NCBI RefSeq assembly: GCF_001735805.1
Contig: NZ_CP017248.1
Location: 6,324,001-6,388,000 of the forward strand
Length of the DNA: 64,000 nt
Origin: Streptomyces fodineus
Lineage (GTDB): Bacteria; Actinomycetota; Actinomycetes; Streptomycetales; Streptomycetaceae
Direction of reading: 5' to 3'
The translations under genes were made by a program, and so were the position numbers. Every line of letters begins with the position of its first letter. Position 1 is the first letter of the stretch. The notes under the pieces are model-generated. The model worked only from the letters and a program-made list of their open reading frames with translations, made no database searches and was not told the DNA's origin. Below are positions 12,047 to 22,800 of this stretch, piece after piece.

Positions 12047-13324
12047 ATGCGCCGGAAAATAGCCCCTTCAGAACGTATGTACGTCGGCGAGATCAGGACG
12101 CAGGCCGTGACGGTGTGCGTGGTCCGCGGCGGCGTCGACCCGGAACTGCTGGACGCGGCCTTCTCCGCGGTGCTGGCCGAGCACCTGCCGCTGCGCTGCC
12201 GGATCGAGAAGGACGGCGAGGACTTCTACCTGAGTCCGCTTCAGCCGGGCGAGCTGCCGCGGCTGCGGGTCCGGCCCGACGGACCCGGCGTACAGGTGGA
12301 GGAGTACAACAAGCCGCTGCATCTCGGTGGCCCGCTGGCGCGTGCCGTGTTGCTGACCGGCTCCGACGAGGACACGGTGATCTTCGGCCTCGACCACGCG
12401 ATCTGCGACGGCCGTACGGCGACCGCGTTCTGCAACCGGGTGTGGCAGCGCTACGGCGACATCCAGGCCGCCGCGGGGAATTGGGCGCCCGAAGCCGTGC
12501 CACAGGAGTTCCCCCCGGCCCTCGATGATCTGCTGCCGCCGCGCACCGATGCCGAACTCGATGCCTACGTCCAGGAACGGCTGCGCCGGGCCGAGGGCGC
12601 TCCGGTGGCGTCGCTGCCCTACCTGGCGGCCCCGTCGGCGGCCGAGGTGCCCGCGGACCGCACGATGAACACACGCAGGCTGCGGCTGACCGAGGCCGAG
12701 ACCGCCGGGCTGCTCGCCTTCGCCAAGCACGCCGGGGTGACGGTGAACGGGCTGGTCGGCGCGGTGCTGCTGACGGCCGTCCGCAGTGGCCTGCCCGCGG
12801 ACCAGGCCGGCCACCGGCTGTCCGTGTTCTCCGCCGTCGACCTGCGCGACCAGGTGGCGCTCAGCCGGGATGCGATGGTGCCCACGGCCTCCTGGTACCG
12901 GGATCTGCTCGACGTCCCCGCCGGTGCCGACCCGGTGAAGCTGGGCCGGCGCATCACCGAGGAGCTGCGCGCCGGCATCGAGCGAGGTGACACGGTCCTG
13001 GAGATGCAGGCACTGAGCCGGCTGCTGCGGCACCCGCAGGTGTGGCCCACGAGCCTGATGCTCACCAGTACCGGCAGGCTGGCGGGCCCGCCGTCCCCGA
13101 AGGGCCTGGAGATCGTCGACATGACCAAGTTCGGCCTGTCGAGCAAGTGGAACCCGGACACGCCCGGAGGCCCGCTGATCGCCCAGCCGACGACGATCTA
13201 CGACCGGTTCAGCATCGAAATGCCGTACAGCACCCAGTGCTTCACGACGGAGCAGATGGACCGGATCCACGACCACATCCTGACGTCGTTGCGCGACTGC
13301 GCCGACCGAGTGCCGCAGCGGTGA
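12047..13324 (+). CDS. PapA5 / Rif-Orf20-like O-acyltransferase (condensation-domain fold)
   Basis: A 425 aa stand-alone condensation-type acyltransferase. It keeps the HxxxDG catalytic motif as DHAICDGRT (about residue 120) and the two-lobed layout of PapA5 and Rif-Orf20; Rif-Orf20 acetylates a hydroxyl of the rifamycin ansa chain. ATG 12047 is preferred to the upstream in-frame GTG 12014 because AGGAACGG precedes it at normal distance. It lies 52 bp after the amide synthase on the same strand, so it is probably cotranscribed and acts on the released macrolactam. The acyl donor could be acetyl-CoA or another acyl thioester, including one made by the AMP ligases further on. The family is well supported; the acceptor and donor are inference. 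Confidence 0.82.
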   Translation: MRRKIAPSERMYVGEIRTQAVTVCVVRGGVDPELLDAAFSAVLAEHLPLRCRIEKDGEDFYLSPLQPGELPRLRVRPDGPGVQVEEYNKPLHLGGPLARAVLLTGSDEDTVIFGLDHAICDGRTATAFCNRVWQRYGDIQAAAGNWAPEAVPQEFPPALDDLLPPRTDAELDAYVQERLRRAEGAPVASLPYLAAPSAAEVPADRTMNTRRLRLTEAETAGLLAFAKHAGVTVNGLVGAVLLTAVRSGLPADQAGHRLSVFSAVDLRDQVALSRDAMVPTASWYRDLLDVPAGADPVKLGRRITEELRAGIERGDTVLEMQALSRLLRHPQVWPTSLMLTSTGRLAGPPSPKGLEIVDMTKFGLSSKWNPDTPGGPLIAQPTTIYDRFSIEMPYSTQCFTTEQMDRIHDHILTSLRDCADRVPQR

Positions 13325-13365
13325 ACGCAGGGCCGGCCGGAGCGCATCCGGCCGGCCGGCGGGGT

Positions 13366-13953
13366 TCACCTGTCCTGGTAGGCCTGGGTGATCATCTCCA
13401 CGGCAACCTGGAGGACCGCCTCGCGCCGTTTGTCGGGGTCGCTTTCGCGGGTCTGCATGACGAAGGTGCCCGCGTGCAGGGTGACGAGGGCGCTGATGCA
13501 GCGCACCTGGTCGACGAGATCACTCCCGGGGCTGACGAAGATCTCGTGCAGGCGGCGGGTCTGGTCCTTGAAGATGTCGCCGACGCGCAGTTCCCGTACG
13601 GCCGCCTGGTTCTCCTGCATGAAGCGGTGGAGCAGTTCCGTGTCGGCGAGCGCCCGGCTGTAGCGCCGTACGATCTCCTGCTTGGCCTCCAGGGCGTCCG
13701 GCTGGCGCCGGCCCCACTCGATCAGGTCCTCGATCGGCTGCGTCAGGTCCCTGAAGACACTGACGATGATCTCTTCCTTGGTCTTGAAGTGGTAGTAGAG
13801 CGCCGCCTTTGTGACGCCGAGACGCTCGGCGATCTCGCGCAGGGAGGTTTTGTCGTAGCCCTGCTCGGCGAACAGTTCCAGCGCGGTGTCCTGGATGTGC
13901 TGGCGGGTATTGCAGCGGCGCTGCCGCCTTTTGCCGCCCATGGCGACGTCCAT
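13366..13953 (-). CDS. TetR-family repressor
   Basis: A 195 aa protein with an N-terminal TetR helix-turn-helix (residues about 18-62: TRQHIQDTALELFAEQGYDK, then TSLREIAERLGVTKAALYYH) and a helical C-terminal ligand domain, the usual length for the family. The start at 13953 has GGAG 7 nt upstream; an ATG at 13968 is in frame without SD. It is divergent from the FMN reductase operon across about 220 bp, the classic layout of a TetR repressor controlling its neighbour. Its ligand may be the ansamycin or a quinone intermediate (inference). It ends 41 bp from the end of the convergent acyltransferase gene. Confidence 0.92.
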   Translation of the reverse strand: MDVAMGGKRRQRRCNTRQHIQDTALELFAEQGYDKTSLREIAERLGVTKAALYYHFKTKEEIIVSVFRDLTQPIEDLIEWGRRQPDALEAKQEIVRRYSRALADTELLHRFMQENQAAVRELRVGDIFKDQTRRLHEIFVSPGSDLVDQVRCISALVTLHAGTFVMQTRESDPDKRREAVLQVAVEMITQAYQDR

Positions 13954-14176
13954 CCTCGTACTCCACATAATTCGACAGCAAGCTGACGGCGGCAAGTGAT
14001 GCTTCAACGCCCGTTCATGGTGGCCGTGTCGTGAGTTTAAGGGCTGCCAACGTCCCGCGGAATCTCCGCCCGTACTACTAGCCACCTGACGGATGGCCGG
14101 CGGCTCGCAGGAGAGTAACGTCGCAGAGGTCGCTGCGCGACTGAGTAAGTGCCCTTTCCAGTCTGCGATTTCGAGC
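13954..14176. promoter_or_regulatory. Divergent promoter/operator region, TetR gene / FMN reductase operon
   Basis: This 223 bp stretch between divergent starts is less GC-rich than its flanks. TACTAG/TAGCCA at 14074-14083 could be a -10 for the rightward operon. No CTGTC-N8-GGATG box is present, so this operon appears to lie outside that regulon. I could not define a clear TetR palindrome by eye. Confidence 0.4.
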
Positions 14177-14830
14177 GTGAAGGTGAGTAGTAGGTTGCGC
14201 ATTCTTGGTGTTTCGGGATCGCTTCGGAAGGAGTCGCTCAACAGCCGGCTCCTGGCCGCACTGCGGCCACTGGCCCCAAAGGACGTGCAGATCGATGTCT
14301 TCGACGGGCTCGGCGATCTGCCGCTGTACAACCAGGACCTCGATGTCCGGGACGGCGTCCCGGAACCGGTCCGGCGTTGGCGCACGGCGATCAGCGAGGC
14401 GGACGGACTGCTCCTCGTCTCGCCGGAGTACAACGGATCCATTCCGGGTGTGGTCAAGAACGCGATCGACTGGGCCTCGCGCCCGGTCGTCAAGTCAGCG
14501 CTGGCCGGCAAGTGCGTGGTGACCATGGCGGCCACCCCCGGACGCGGCCTGGGCCGGGGTGGCCTGGCCGATCTCGGCCGGGTGCTGCACGACTGCCACG
14601 CGCACGTGATCAGCGGACCGTGGGTGGTACTGACCGAGGCCGGCGACAAACTCAGCGATGCCGAAGACGAGAAGAGCGGGACGGTCGTGCCCACGATTTT
14701 GGACCCGGTGACCCGTGCCATCGCCTCGGCTCAGCTCGTCGCGCTGACCGAGGCGATCAAGGGCGGTGCCGGGGAGCACGCGGCTGCTCCGCTGCGTGCC
14801 TACTTCGCCGCTGTCCGCCCGCAGAGCTAG
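14177..14830 (+). CDS. NADPH-dependent FMN reductase / quinone reductase
   Basis: Flavodoxin-like FMN-binding reductase of about 217 aa. It has the N-terminal phosphate loop LRILGVSGSLRKESLNSRLL, LLLVSPEYNGSIPGVVKNAI for the flavin ring, and SALAGKCVVTMAATPG. Family members reduce FMN, quinones or chromate with NADPH. In a naphthoquinone-forming cluster it could keep the product as hydroquinone or supply reduced flavin (inference). Start is uncertain: GTG 14177 or GTG 14183 put the phosphate loop near residue 8 as in relatives, whereas ATG 14093 would add 28 residues of unrelated sequence. It is first of three tightly packed genes, with 11 bp to the next. Confidence 0.85.
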   Translation: MKVSSRLRILGVSGSLRKESLNSRLLAALRPLAPKDVQIDVFDGLGDLPLYNQDLDVRDGVPEPVRRWRTAISEADGLLLVSPEYNGSIPGVVKNAIDWASRPVVKSALAGKCVVTMAATPGRGLGRGGLADLGRVLHDCHAHVISGPWVVLTEAGDKLSDAEDEKSGTVVPTILDPVTRAIASAQLVALTEAIKGGAGEHAAAPLRAYFAAVRPQS

Positions 14831-14841
14831 GGAGTTCCGCA

Positions 14842-15684
14842 ATGACGGAAGCAACGACGCAAGCAACTACGCAAGCAACTACGCAGGCAACTACGGAAGC
14901 ATCGACGGAAGCGGTAATAGGTGCGGAGAAGGAGACCGGCGGGGTCCGGAAGAAATCAGCGGCGCAGGTGGTCCGCTGGCTGGTGACCGGGATCCTCACG
15001 CTGGTCGCCCTGTCGCTCGTCGGCGGTCTGCTGGTCGGCCTGCTGGCCGGGCAGTCCTTCCAGGCGAACGGCTCCCTCGCGCAGTGCGCGAAGGCGATCC
15101 GGGTCTTCGACCTGCTGCTGGTGTCACCGCTGGCGATCGGGATCGGGGCGGCACTGGTCGTCGGTGTTCCCTCCGCGCGCGTGCTGCGTGCCCGTAGGTC
15201 CCACCCCGACGGACGTCCGACGACTCGACGCGACGTCATGCTCGTGACCATCGCCGCCAAGTGCGGCTTCGTGACGGCGGCGCTGTTCTGGTCGGTCAGC
15301 GGCCTGGTCGTGCCCGGCACGTCGATCACGGCGGCCCATTGGGTCAACGGAGACGACACCGGCCGGCTCCACAAGGATTTCTACGGATTCAAGCTCCCGA
15401 GCGTCGAGAACTGGTCGATCATCGAGTCCATCGGTCTCGCGCTTCTCCTGGTTGCCGTGGCCATTGTCACCGCGTGGCGTTTCGTCCCCGGCGCGGACCG
15501 GTCCGCGAATCGGCAGGTGCTGGTCACCACCGCCGTACTGACGCTTGTCCTCGGCGGCTTCTTCGCCTGGCACGCGGCGCAGTCCTACGACGACGTGAAG
15601 AACACCCCCATCAATGCCGCGCAGGGACCGCACCACCACACAATGTCCGCCCAGAGTCTTGAGGGGAGATGGCCGCTCCGATGA
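14842..15684 (+). CDS. Integral membrane protein with repetitive Thr/Gln/Ala N-terminus
   Basis: A 280 aa protein I do not recognise. ATG 14842 has GGGAG 7 nt upstream. Residues 2-21 are encoded by five 12-bp repeats (Thr-Glu-Ala / Thr-Gln-Ala units). Then come about five hydrophobic segments: VRWLVTGILTLVALSLVGGL (about 45-70), FDLLLVSPLAIGIGAALVVG, VTIAAKCGFVTAALFWSVSG, IIESIGLALLLVAVAIVTAW and VLVTTAVLTLVLGGFFAW, ending in a His-rich tail. It overlaps the next gene by 4 bp (ATGA at 15681), so the two are translationally coupled. It may be a partner subunit of the downstream membrane hydroxylase or a redox/transport component; no function can be assigned from sequence. Confidence 0.82.
   Translation: MTEATTQATTQATTQATTEASTEAVIGAEKETGGVRKKSAAQVVRWLVTGILTLVALSLVGGLLVGLLAGQSFQANGSLAQCAKAIRVFDLLLVSPLAIGIGAALVVGVPSARVLRARRSHPDGRPTTRRDVMLVTIAAKCGFVTAALFWSVSGLVVPGTSITAAHWVNGDDTGRLHKDFYGFKLPSVENWSIIESIGLALLLVAVAIVTAWRFVPGADRSANRQVLVTTAVLTLVLGGFFAWHAAQSYDDVKNTPINAAQGPHHHTMSAQSLEGRWPLR
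14847..14906 (+). repeat. Five 12-bp coding tandem repeats
   Basis: Five units of GCAAGCAACTAC-like sequence run in frame just after the start codon of the membrane protein. The middle copies are nearly identical. Copy-number change would lengthen or shorten the N-terminus by four residues without a frameshift. Confidence 0.8.
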
Positions 15685-16577
15685 AGGACCTGCCCTACGC
15701 GCTCCTGTTCAGCATCGTCATGCCGTCGTTCGTGATTCTGCTGCTCGCCGAATGGATAACCTGGCGGCGTAAGCGGAACCGGGACGACAAGCGCGGATTC
15801 CTCGGCCGGGACACCACCAACAGCCTGCTGATCAGTCTCCTGAGCCAGTTCACCGGGCCGCTGGAACGCGCCGTGCTCCCGTTCTCGTTCGTCGTCGTCG
15901 CCTCCGCGCTGACACCGTGGCACATGCCGGCCGACGCGTGGTGGACGTGGGTGGTGGGCATGGTGGTCACCGACTTCTGCTACTACTGGGCACACCGCGC
16001 CGACCACCGGATCAGGTTCCTGTGGGCCGCGCACAGCGTGCACCACTCCAGCGAGTACTTCAACCTGTCCACCGCGGTACGGACGCCGGCGATGATGCCC
16101 CAGGCCATCTTCCTGCGCAACGCGGCGTTCATTCCCGCCGGGCTGGCCGGTGTCCCCGCGTATGTGATCCTCTTCTGCCAGACGCTCGGCCTGATCTACC
16201 AGTGGCCGCTGCACACCGAGCGGGTCGGCAAGCTGCCCAGGCCGATCGAGTTCGTGTTCAACACTCCCTCGCACCACCGCGTCCACCACGGGTCCAACAA
16301 CCCCTACCTGGACAAGAACTACGGAGCCATCCTGATCATCTGGGACCGTATGTTCGGAAGTTACGCGCCCGAACTCGACGTTCCCACCTACGGGCTGACC
16401 AAGAACATCGGGACGTACAACCCGCTCAAGACCAACTTCCACGAGCTGTGGGTGATGCTCAAGGACGTGCGCAACGCCCCTACCTGGCACGGACGTTGGA
16501 TCACGCTGTTCGGCCCGCCCGGTGCCTCTGTGGGCGCCGTCAAGCCCCCGGTGCGGGTGGAAGAACCGGTCGCGTAG
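15681..16577 (+). CDS. Fatty acid hydroxylase / sterol desaturase superfamily membrane di-iron enzyme
   Basis: A 298 aa membrane protein with the superfamily's histidine clusters: HRADH (about residue 105), HSVHH (about 120) and HHRVHH (about 197), plus several transmembrane segments, e.g. LLFSIVMPSFVILLLAEWI. Relatives use a di-iron centre and O2 to hydroxylate or desaturate lipids and other hydrophobic substrates. The start is taken as ATG 15681 (ATGA overlap with the preceding gene; GGGGAG 12 nt upstream); ATG 15669 abuts the SD and would add four residues. It ends the operon, with a strong terminator 50 bp downstream. A tailoring role on the ansa chain or a membrane-modifying self-protection role are both possible; neither is shown by sequence. 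Confidence 0.87.
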   Translation: MKDLPYALLFSIVMPSFVILLLAEWITWRRKRNRDDKRGFLGRDTTNSLLISLLSQFTGPLERAVLPFSFVVVASALTPWHMPADAWWTWVVGMVVTDFCYYWAHRADHRIRFLWAAHSVHHSSEYFNLSTAVRTPAMMPQAIFLRNAAFIPAGLAGVPAYVILFCQTLGLIYQWPLHTERVGKLPRPIEFVFNTPSHHRVHHGSNNPYLDKNYGAILIIWDRMFGSYAPELDVPTYGLTKNIGTYNPLKTNFHELWVMLKDVRNAPTWHGRWITLFGPPGASVGAVKPPVRVEEPVA

Positions 16578-16624
16578 CCGGGCTGGCACCGGCAAAACGG
16601 CGGTCGTCGGCGCCCGGACAGTGC

Positions 16625-16671
16625 GGTGGCGGCCGAAGCGGACACATCCGCTTCGGCCGCCACCGTTTTTT
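16625..16671 (+). terminator. Rho-independent terminator after the hydroxylase operon
   Basis: A perfect 17-bp stem (16625-16641 with 16648-16664) with a 6-nt loop is followed by GTTTTTTG. It insulates the loading-PKS promoter from the upstream operon. Confidence 0.93.
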
Positions 16672-16716
16672 GTTGCCCCGGTCGAAAACCTCGGACTGCC
16701 GCTGCCGACGGGCAAT

Positions 16717-16761
16717 CTGCCAGCGTGAGGGATGTCCGGCCGGGGGCGAGCACATTACCGT
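16717..16761 (+). promoter_or_regulatory. RifZ-type box and promoter of the loading PKS
   Basis: Box CTGCC (16717-16721), N8, GGATG (16730-16734). TACCGT (16756-16761) is the -10, 22 nt after GAGGGAT, so the box overlaps the -35 region as expected for a class II activator. The start of transcription should be near 16768, leaving a leader of about 76 nt before GTG 16844. Confidence 0.75.
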
Positions 16762-16843
16762 GCCTCGGAATGCCGGTAGGCAGCCTCTCATTCTCATCGT
16801 CCGGACTGAGGCGAATTCACACCAGGAAAAGGATTTCGGCGGC

Positions 16844-19800
16844 GTGGACAGTGATCTGATCAAGGCTCTTGCGGTCTCCCTGCGGGAACACGCCGACGGC
16901 GATGCCGGCAAGGTCGCGTTCGAGGACGACCGCCGGGCTGTCACCTACGGGGAACTCGAACTGCGTACCCGCCGTATCGCGGGCCACCTGGCCGGCCTGG
17001 GCGCGGCGCGCGGTGACCGGGTGGCGATCCACCTGCGCAACAGCGTGGCCACGGTGGAGAGCTACCTCGCCGTCGCACGGGCGGCCTGTGTGGGAGTGCC
17101 GGTCAATCCCGCTGCCACGCGCGCGGAACTGGACCACCTGCTGGCCGACAGCGGCGCATCGGTCATCATCACCGACCCGGCGGGAATACCGGATCTGGCC
17201 GGTCTGCCCGCCCTGGCCGCCGGTGCCACCGTCCTGGTGACCGGGCCCGCGCCGCAGTCGACCGGTACGGTGAAGTACCACGCCTTCGAGGAACTGGCCG
17301 GTACGGAACCGGAGTTGCCCGCCCGTGACGATCTGGGTCTGCACGAGGTGGCGTGGATCTTCTACACGTCCGGGACGACGGGAAAGCCCAAGGGCGTCCT
17401 GTCCACCCAGTACAACTGCCTGTACTCCGTCGCCATGTGCTATGTGCCGATCCCGGGCCTGTGTGCGGCGGACCGTGTGGTGTGGCCGCTCCCGCTGTTC
17501 CACAGCCTCTCGCACATCGCCTGCGTTCTCGCGGTCACGACGGTCGGTGCCACCGCGCGCATCCTCGACGGCGGCTCGGCCGACGATGTCCTGGCGGCGC
17601 TGCACGAGACCCGTGCCACGTTCGTGGCGGGAGTGCCCACCGTCTACCAGAACCTGATCCGGGTGGCGCGCCGGGAATCGGTCCGGCTGCCGGATCTGCG
17701 GATCGGTCTGGTCGGTGGCGCCGTGGCCAGTCCCGAGTTGTGCCGGACGTTCCGGGAGACGTTCGGGGTGCCGCTGGTGGACGCCTACGGCAGCACGGAG
17801 ACCTGCGGGGCGATCACCATGAACCCCCCGCACGGGGACCGGGTCGAAGGGTCGTGCGGCCTGCCGGTGCCCGGCGTGCGGGTGCGGATCGTCGACCCGG
17901 ACAGCGGCGTGGAGGTGCCGGCCGGGGTCGAGGGTGAGGTGTGGGTCAGCGGTCCGAACGTCATGGTCGGCTACCACAACCTGCCCGAGGTGACCGCCTC
18001 GGCGCTGCGCGACGGCTGGTACCGCACCGGCGATCTGGCGCGCCGCGACGAGGCCGGCTACTTCACGGTGTGCGGCCGGATCAGTGACCTCATCATCCGC
18101 GGCGGGGAGAACTTCCACCCGGAGGAGATCGAGTCGGCGATCCGCGGCTTCGCCGGTGTCCGGGACGTCGCCGTCGTCGGTGAGCCCCACGACCTGCTGG
18201 GCGAAGTGCCGACGGCCTACGTGGTCGAGGACCGCACCGTCGGCCTGGACGTCCGCGAACTGATCCGGCATTGCCGCACGGAGCTTCCCGCCGCCAAAGT
18301 GCCCGAGGCGGTCCACGAGGTCGCCGGGATTCCACGCACCGCGTCCGGCAAGATCCAGCGCCGCCTGCTTGGCGGGCGGCCCGCGCTGCAGCGCTACTCG
18401 GCCGACGGCCGCTACGAGGCCGTACTGACCCTCGAATGGGTTCCGGCCCAACCGGACCAACCGGTGCCGCAGCGGTGGGCGCTCGTCGGCCCCGACGCGC
18501 CCGAGCTGGTGGCCTCCTGGCCGGACGGCGCCGACATGGTCGCCGGTTACGCGGAACTGGCCATGGTGGGGGAGAGCGACGGCGCCGCCGAGGAGACGGC
18601 AGTGCTGCTCCCGGCCGGTGACACCGGGTCGGGATCGGCCGGCCTCGGTCAGGACCGGGCACGGCGGCTCGCCGCGCAGCTGAGCGGCTGGCTCGCCCGC
18701 GAGGACACGGCCGCGACCCGGCTGCTGGTGCTGACCCGCCGTGGCGTGTCGGCCGGTACCGGCGACGAGCCGGCCGATCCGGGGCAGTGCCTGATCTGGG
18801 CGGTCGCCACGGCGCTGCAGGACACCTGTCCGGACCGGGTCCGCGTGCTCGATCTGGAGGCCGGCACGGAGCTGGACATCGAGGTTCTGCGGACGGCTCT
18901 CGCGGCCGGCGAACCGCGGTCGGCGCTGCGTTCCGGCGGCCTCGTCGTGCCCCGGCTGGCTCGTCGGCCGGTGGCCGACCCGCCCGTGACGCTGTCGGAC
19001 GGTGCCGTGGTCGTGACGGGAGCCGACACCCCGCGTGGCGCCGCTGTGGCCGAACACCTCAGGGCAGTTCACCGGGTGGCGCGGCTGCTGCCGCTCGACA
19101 CCGCGCAGGCGCTGCGGCCGGGAACCCTGCGGAGCGCGCTCGAGGAGACGCCGGTGACCGCCGTCGTCGTCGCGGACGGCGATCCCGACGTGACCGCGCT
19201 GATCGGCACGGTCGCTGCCGACGGCGAGCGGCCGGTGCCGCTGCTGGTGCTCGCCGACCCGCCGGCGGACACCGACGCGGCGATCTCCCGCGCGGTCGTC
19301 GAGTGGGAGATCGCCGAGCAGCGCCGAAACGGCCGGACGGCCGCCCTGCTCACCTGGGCACCGGGCGCGGCCGAGCCCGGCGACGTACGCCGTACCAGAG
19401 ACGGTCTGTCGGCTTTCGACGCGCTCGTCGCCGACCCGGGCACATCGCCGCTCCTGGCCCTGCGCCCGCCCCGGCCCGAGCCCGGAGAGGACGTGCCGCC
19501 GCTGCTGCGGCGCCTGTTCCCCGAGCCCGTCCCGCAAGCCCGTCCCGACGAGGCCGTGGCCGCGGCGCTGCTCGCGGAACTCGGCCGGCTGGACGCGCAC
19601 GCCCAACTGGCGCGGCTGGAACGGCTGGTCTGCACGGAGGCCGCCGCGGTCGCCCAGCTGCCCGAGCCGGAATCCCTTCCTGCCGACCGGGCCTTCCGCG
19701 ACCTCGGCTACACGTCGACCGCCGCCGTGCAACTGCGCAATCGGCTGGTCATGAACACGGGGCTGCGGCTGTCGGTGGCGGTCAGTTTCGACCACCCGAC

Positions 19801-22800
19801 CCCGCGGGCGCTCGCGGCCCACCTGCACGCCGAGCTGACCGGCGCCGTCCGGCCCGCGGCCGAGGCGGTGCCGCTCGACCGCGCCGATCCGCAGGAGCCG
19901 ATCGCGATCGTCGGCATGGCGTGCCGGCTGCCCGGCGGCATCGCCGGTCCCGACGACCTGTGGCGGCTGGTCCTCGACGGACGCGAGGTGGTGTCGCCGT
20001 TCCCGGACGACCGCGGCTGGAACCTTGCGGTGCTGTTCGATCCCGATCCCGACCGGCCCGGGACGACGTACCTGGACCGCGGCGGCTTCCTCGACGGCGC
20101 GGGAGACTTCGACGCGGGCTTCTTCGGGATCTCCCCGCGCGAGGCCCTGGCCATGGATCCGCAGCAGCGTCAGCTGCTGGAGACCTCGTGGGAGGCGCTG
20201 GAACACGCCGGTCTCGACGTGGCCGGACTGCGCGGCAGCGAGGTCGGCGTCTACTTCGGACTGATGGACCAGGGCTACGGCGGCTCCGGGCAGCCGTCCC
20301 CGGAGCTCGAGGGCTTCACCACCACCGGCACCGCCTCCAGCGTGGCCTCGGGGCGGGTCTCCTATTCGTTCGGGTTCCAGGGACCGGCGGTCACCGTGGA
20401 CACCGCGTGCTCCTCGTCGCTGGTGGCCCTGCACCTGGCCGGACAGGCGCTGCGCGGCGGTGAGTGCACGCTCGCCCTGGCCGGTGGCGTCACCGTGATG
20501 GCAACGCCCCGGTCGTTCGTCGAGTTCTCCCGGCAGCGGGCACTCGCCGCCGACGGCCGGTGCAAGTCGTACTCGTCCTCGGCGGACGGCACGAGCTGGG
20601 CCGAAGGCGTGGGTGTCCTCGTCCTCGAACGGCTCACCGACGCCCAGCGGGCCGGACACCGGGTGCTGGCCGTCCTGCGGGGCTCCGCGACGAACCAGGA
20701 CGGCGCCTCCAACGGGCTGACGGCGCCCAGTGGTCCGGCACAGCGACGCGTCATCCGCCGGGCGCTGGCCGCGGCCGGTCTCACGGCCGAGGACGTGGAC
20801 GTCGTCGAAGGCCATGGCACGGGGACCGTGCTGGGCGATCCGATCGAGGCCGAGGCGCTGCTGGCGACCTACGGCTTGGGCCGGCAGCCGGAGCGGCCAC
20901 TGTGGCTGGGCTCGCTGAAGTCGAACCTCGGCCACACCCAGGCGGCGGCCGGGGTCGCCGGCATCATCAAGATGGTGCAGGCGATGCGGCACGGCGTCCT
21001 GCCGCCGACGTTGCACGTGGACCAACCGACGGACCGGGTCGACTGGGCCTCCGGCGCGGTCGAACTGCTGACCGCGAGCCGGCCCTGGCCCGACCACGGA
21101 CGCCCGCGCCGGGCCGGTGTCTCCAGTTTCGGGGTGAGCGGGACCAACGCGCACGTGATCCTCGAACAGGCACCGCAGGGTCCCCGCAAGGACGCGGTCG
21201 CGGTGGGGCGCGGTGCCGTTCCGGCCGTCGTGCCCGTTGTCGTGTCGGCCGCCGGCCCGGAGGCGCTGCGCGCGCAGGCCGGCCGGATCGCGGCCCTGCT
21301 GGCCGATGCCGACGACGCCCGCTGGGCCGAGGTCGCCGCGGCGCTGGTCGCGCAGCGGACCGTGCTGCGCGAGCGTGCGGTGGTACTGGCCGCCTCCCGC
21401 GCGGAAGCCGTGGCCGGCCTCACCGGCCTTGCCCGCGGAACCGAGGACGGGTCGCTGGTGGTGCGCGGCGGCACCGAGCGTCAGGTCCCGCCGCGGGGTG
21501 TGGTCCTGGTGTTCCCCGGCCAGGGCGCGCAGTGGCGGGGGATGGGCCGCGAACTGCTCGCCACGTCACCGGTGTTCGCGCAGCGGATCGACGAGTGCGC
21601 CGGGCACCTGGCCGGCCATGTCGACTGGTCGCTGCTCGACGTGCTGCGCGGGGAGGCCGACGACGAACTGCTCCAGCGCGTCGACGTCGTACAGCCGGCC
21701 AGCTTCGCGGTGATGGTCGCCCTGGCCGCCGTCTGGGAGACGCTGGGCGTGACACCGGACGCCGTCGTCGGCCATTCCCAGGGAGAAGTGGCCGCGGCGT
21801 GCGTCGCGGGCGCGCTGTCGCTGGCCGACGCGATCCGGGTGGTGGTCGTGCGCAGTCAGGCCATCGCGGCCACGCTGGCCGGCCATGGTGGCATGGCATC
21901 GGTCGCGCTGGCCGCCGAAGCGGCCGAGGCCCGGCTCGCGGCGTGGTCCGGCCAGGTCGAGGTCGCCGCCGTCAACGGCCCGTCCTCGGTCGTCGTCTCC
22001 GGCACCACCGCCGCGCTGGACGAGGCGCTCGGCGCCCTGGACCGCGAGGGCGTCCGGACCCGCCGGGTGGCGGTCGACTACGCCTCGCACACCAAGCAGG
22101 TGGAAGCGGTCCGCGCAGCCCTGGAGGAGGGGCTGTCCGCCCTGGACGCGCGTACCCCCGTGGTGCCGTTCCACTCGACGGTCACGGGAGCGAGGATCGC
22201 CGACGGCGACGTGCTCGACGGGGACTACTGGTACCGCAACCTCCGCCGGCCGGTGCGCTTCGGGCAGACCGTCGCCGGGCTGGTGGCCCAGGGCTTCGAG
22301 GTCTTCGTCGAGGCGAGCGCGCACCCGGTGACGGCCCAGCCGATCGCGCAGGTCGTCGACGAAGCGGGCGCGGACGTGGTGCTGACGGGGTCACTGCGCC
22401 GTGACGACGGCGGCCTTCGCCGACTGCTGACGTCCGCCGCCGAACTGTTCGTCCAGGGCGTGCCGGTGGACTGGTCCTCGGTGCTGCCGCGCGGCGGCGC
22501 CGACTGGGTGGAACTGCCTCCCTACCCCTTCGAGCACCGGCACTACTGGCTGCCCGCCCCGTCCGCCGCGGGCACGGCGGCAGAGGGGCCGACGGACAGC
22601 GGCCACCCCCTGCTCGGGCGTCTGGTGCAGGTGCCGGCCTGCGGCGTCGTCGCGACCGCGCGGTGGTCGAGGGACACGCTGCGGGACCTGCTCGGCGACA
22701 CGGACCGGGGACGGGCGCTCGACGCGGTCCTGGTCGAGGTCGCGGTCCGGGCCGGTGACGAGGCCGGCACCCCGGTCGTCGACGAGCTGACCGTCGACCG

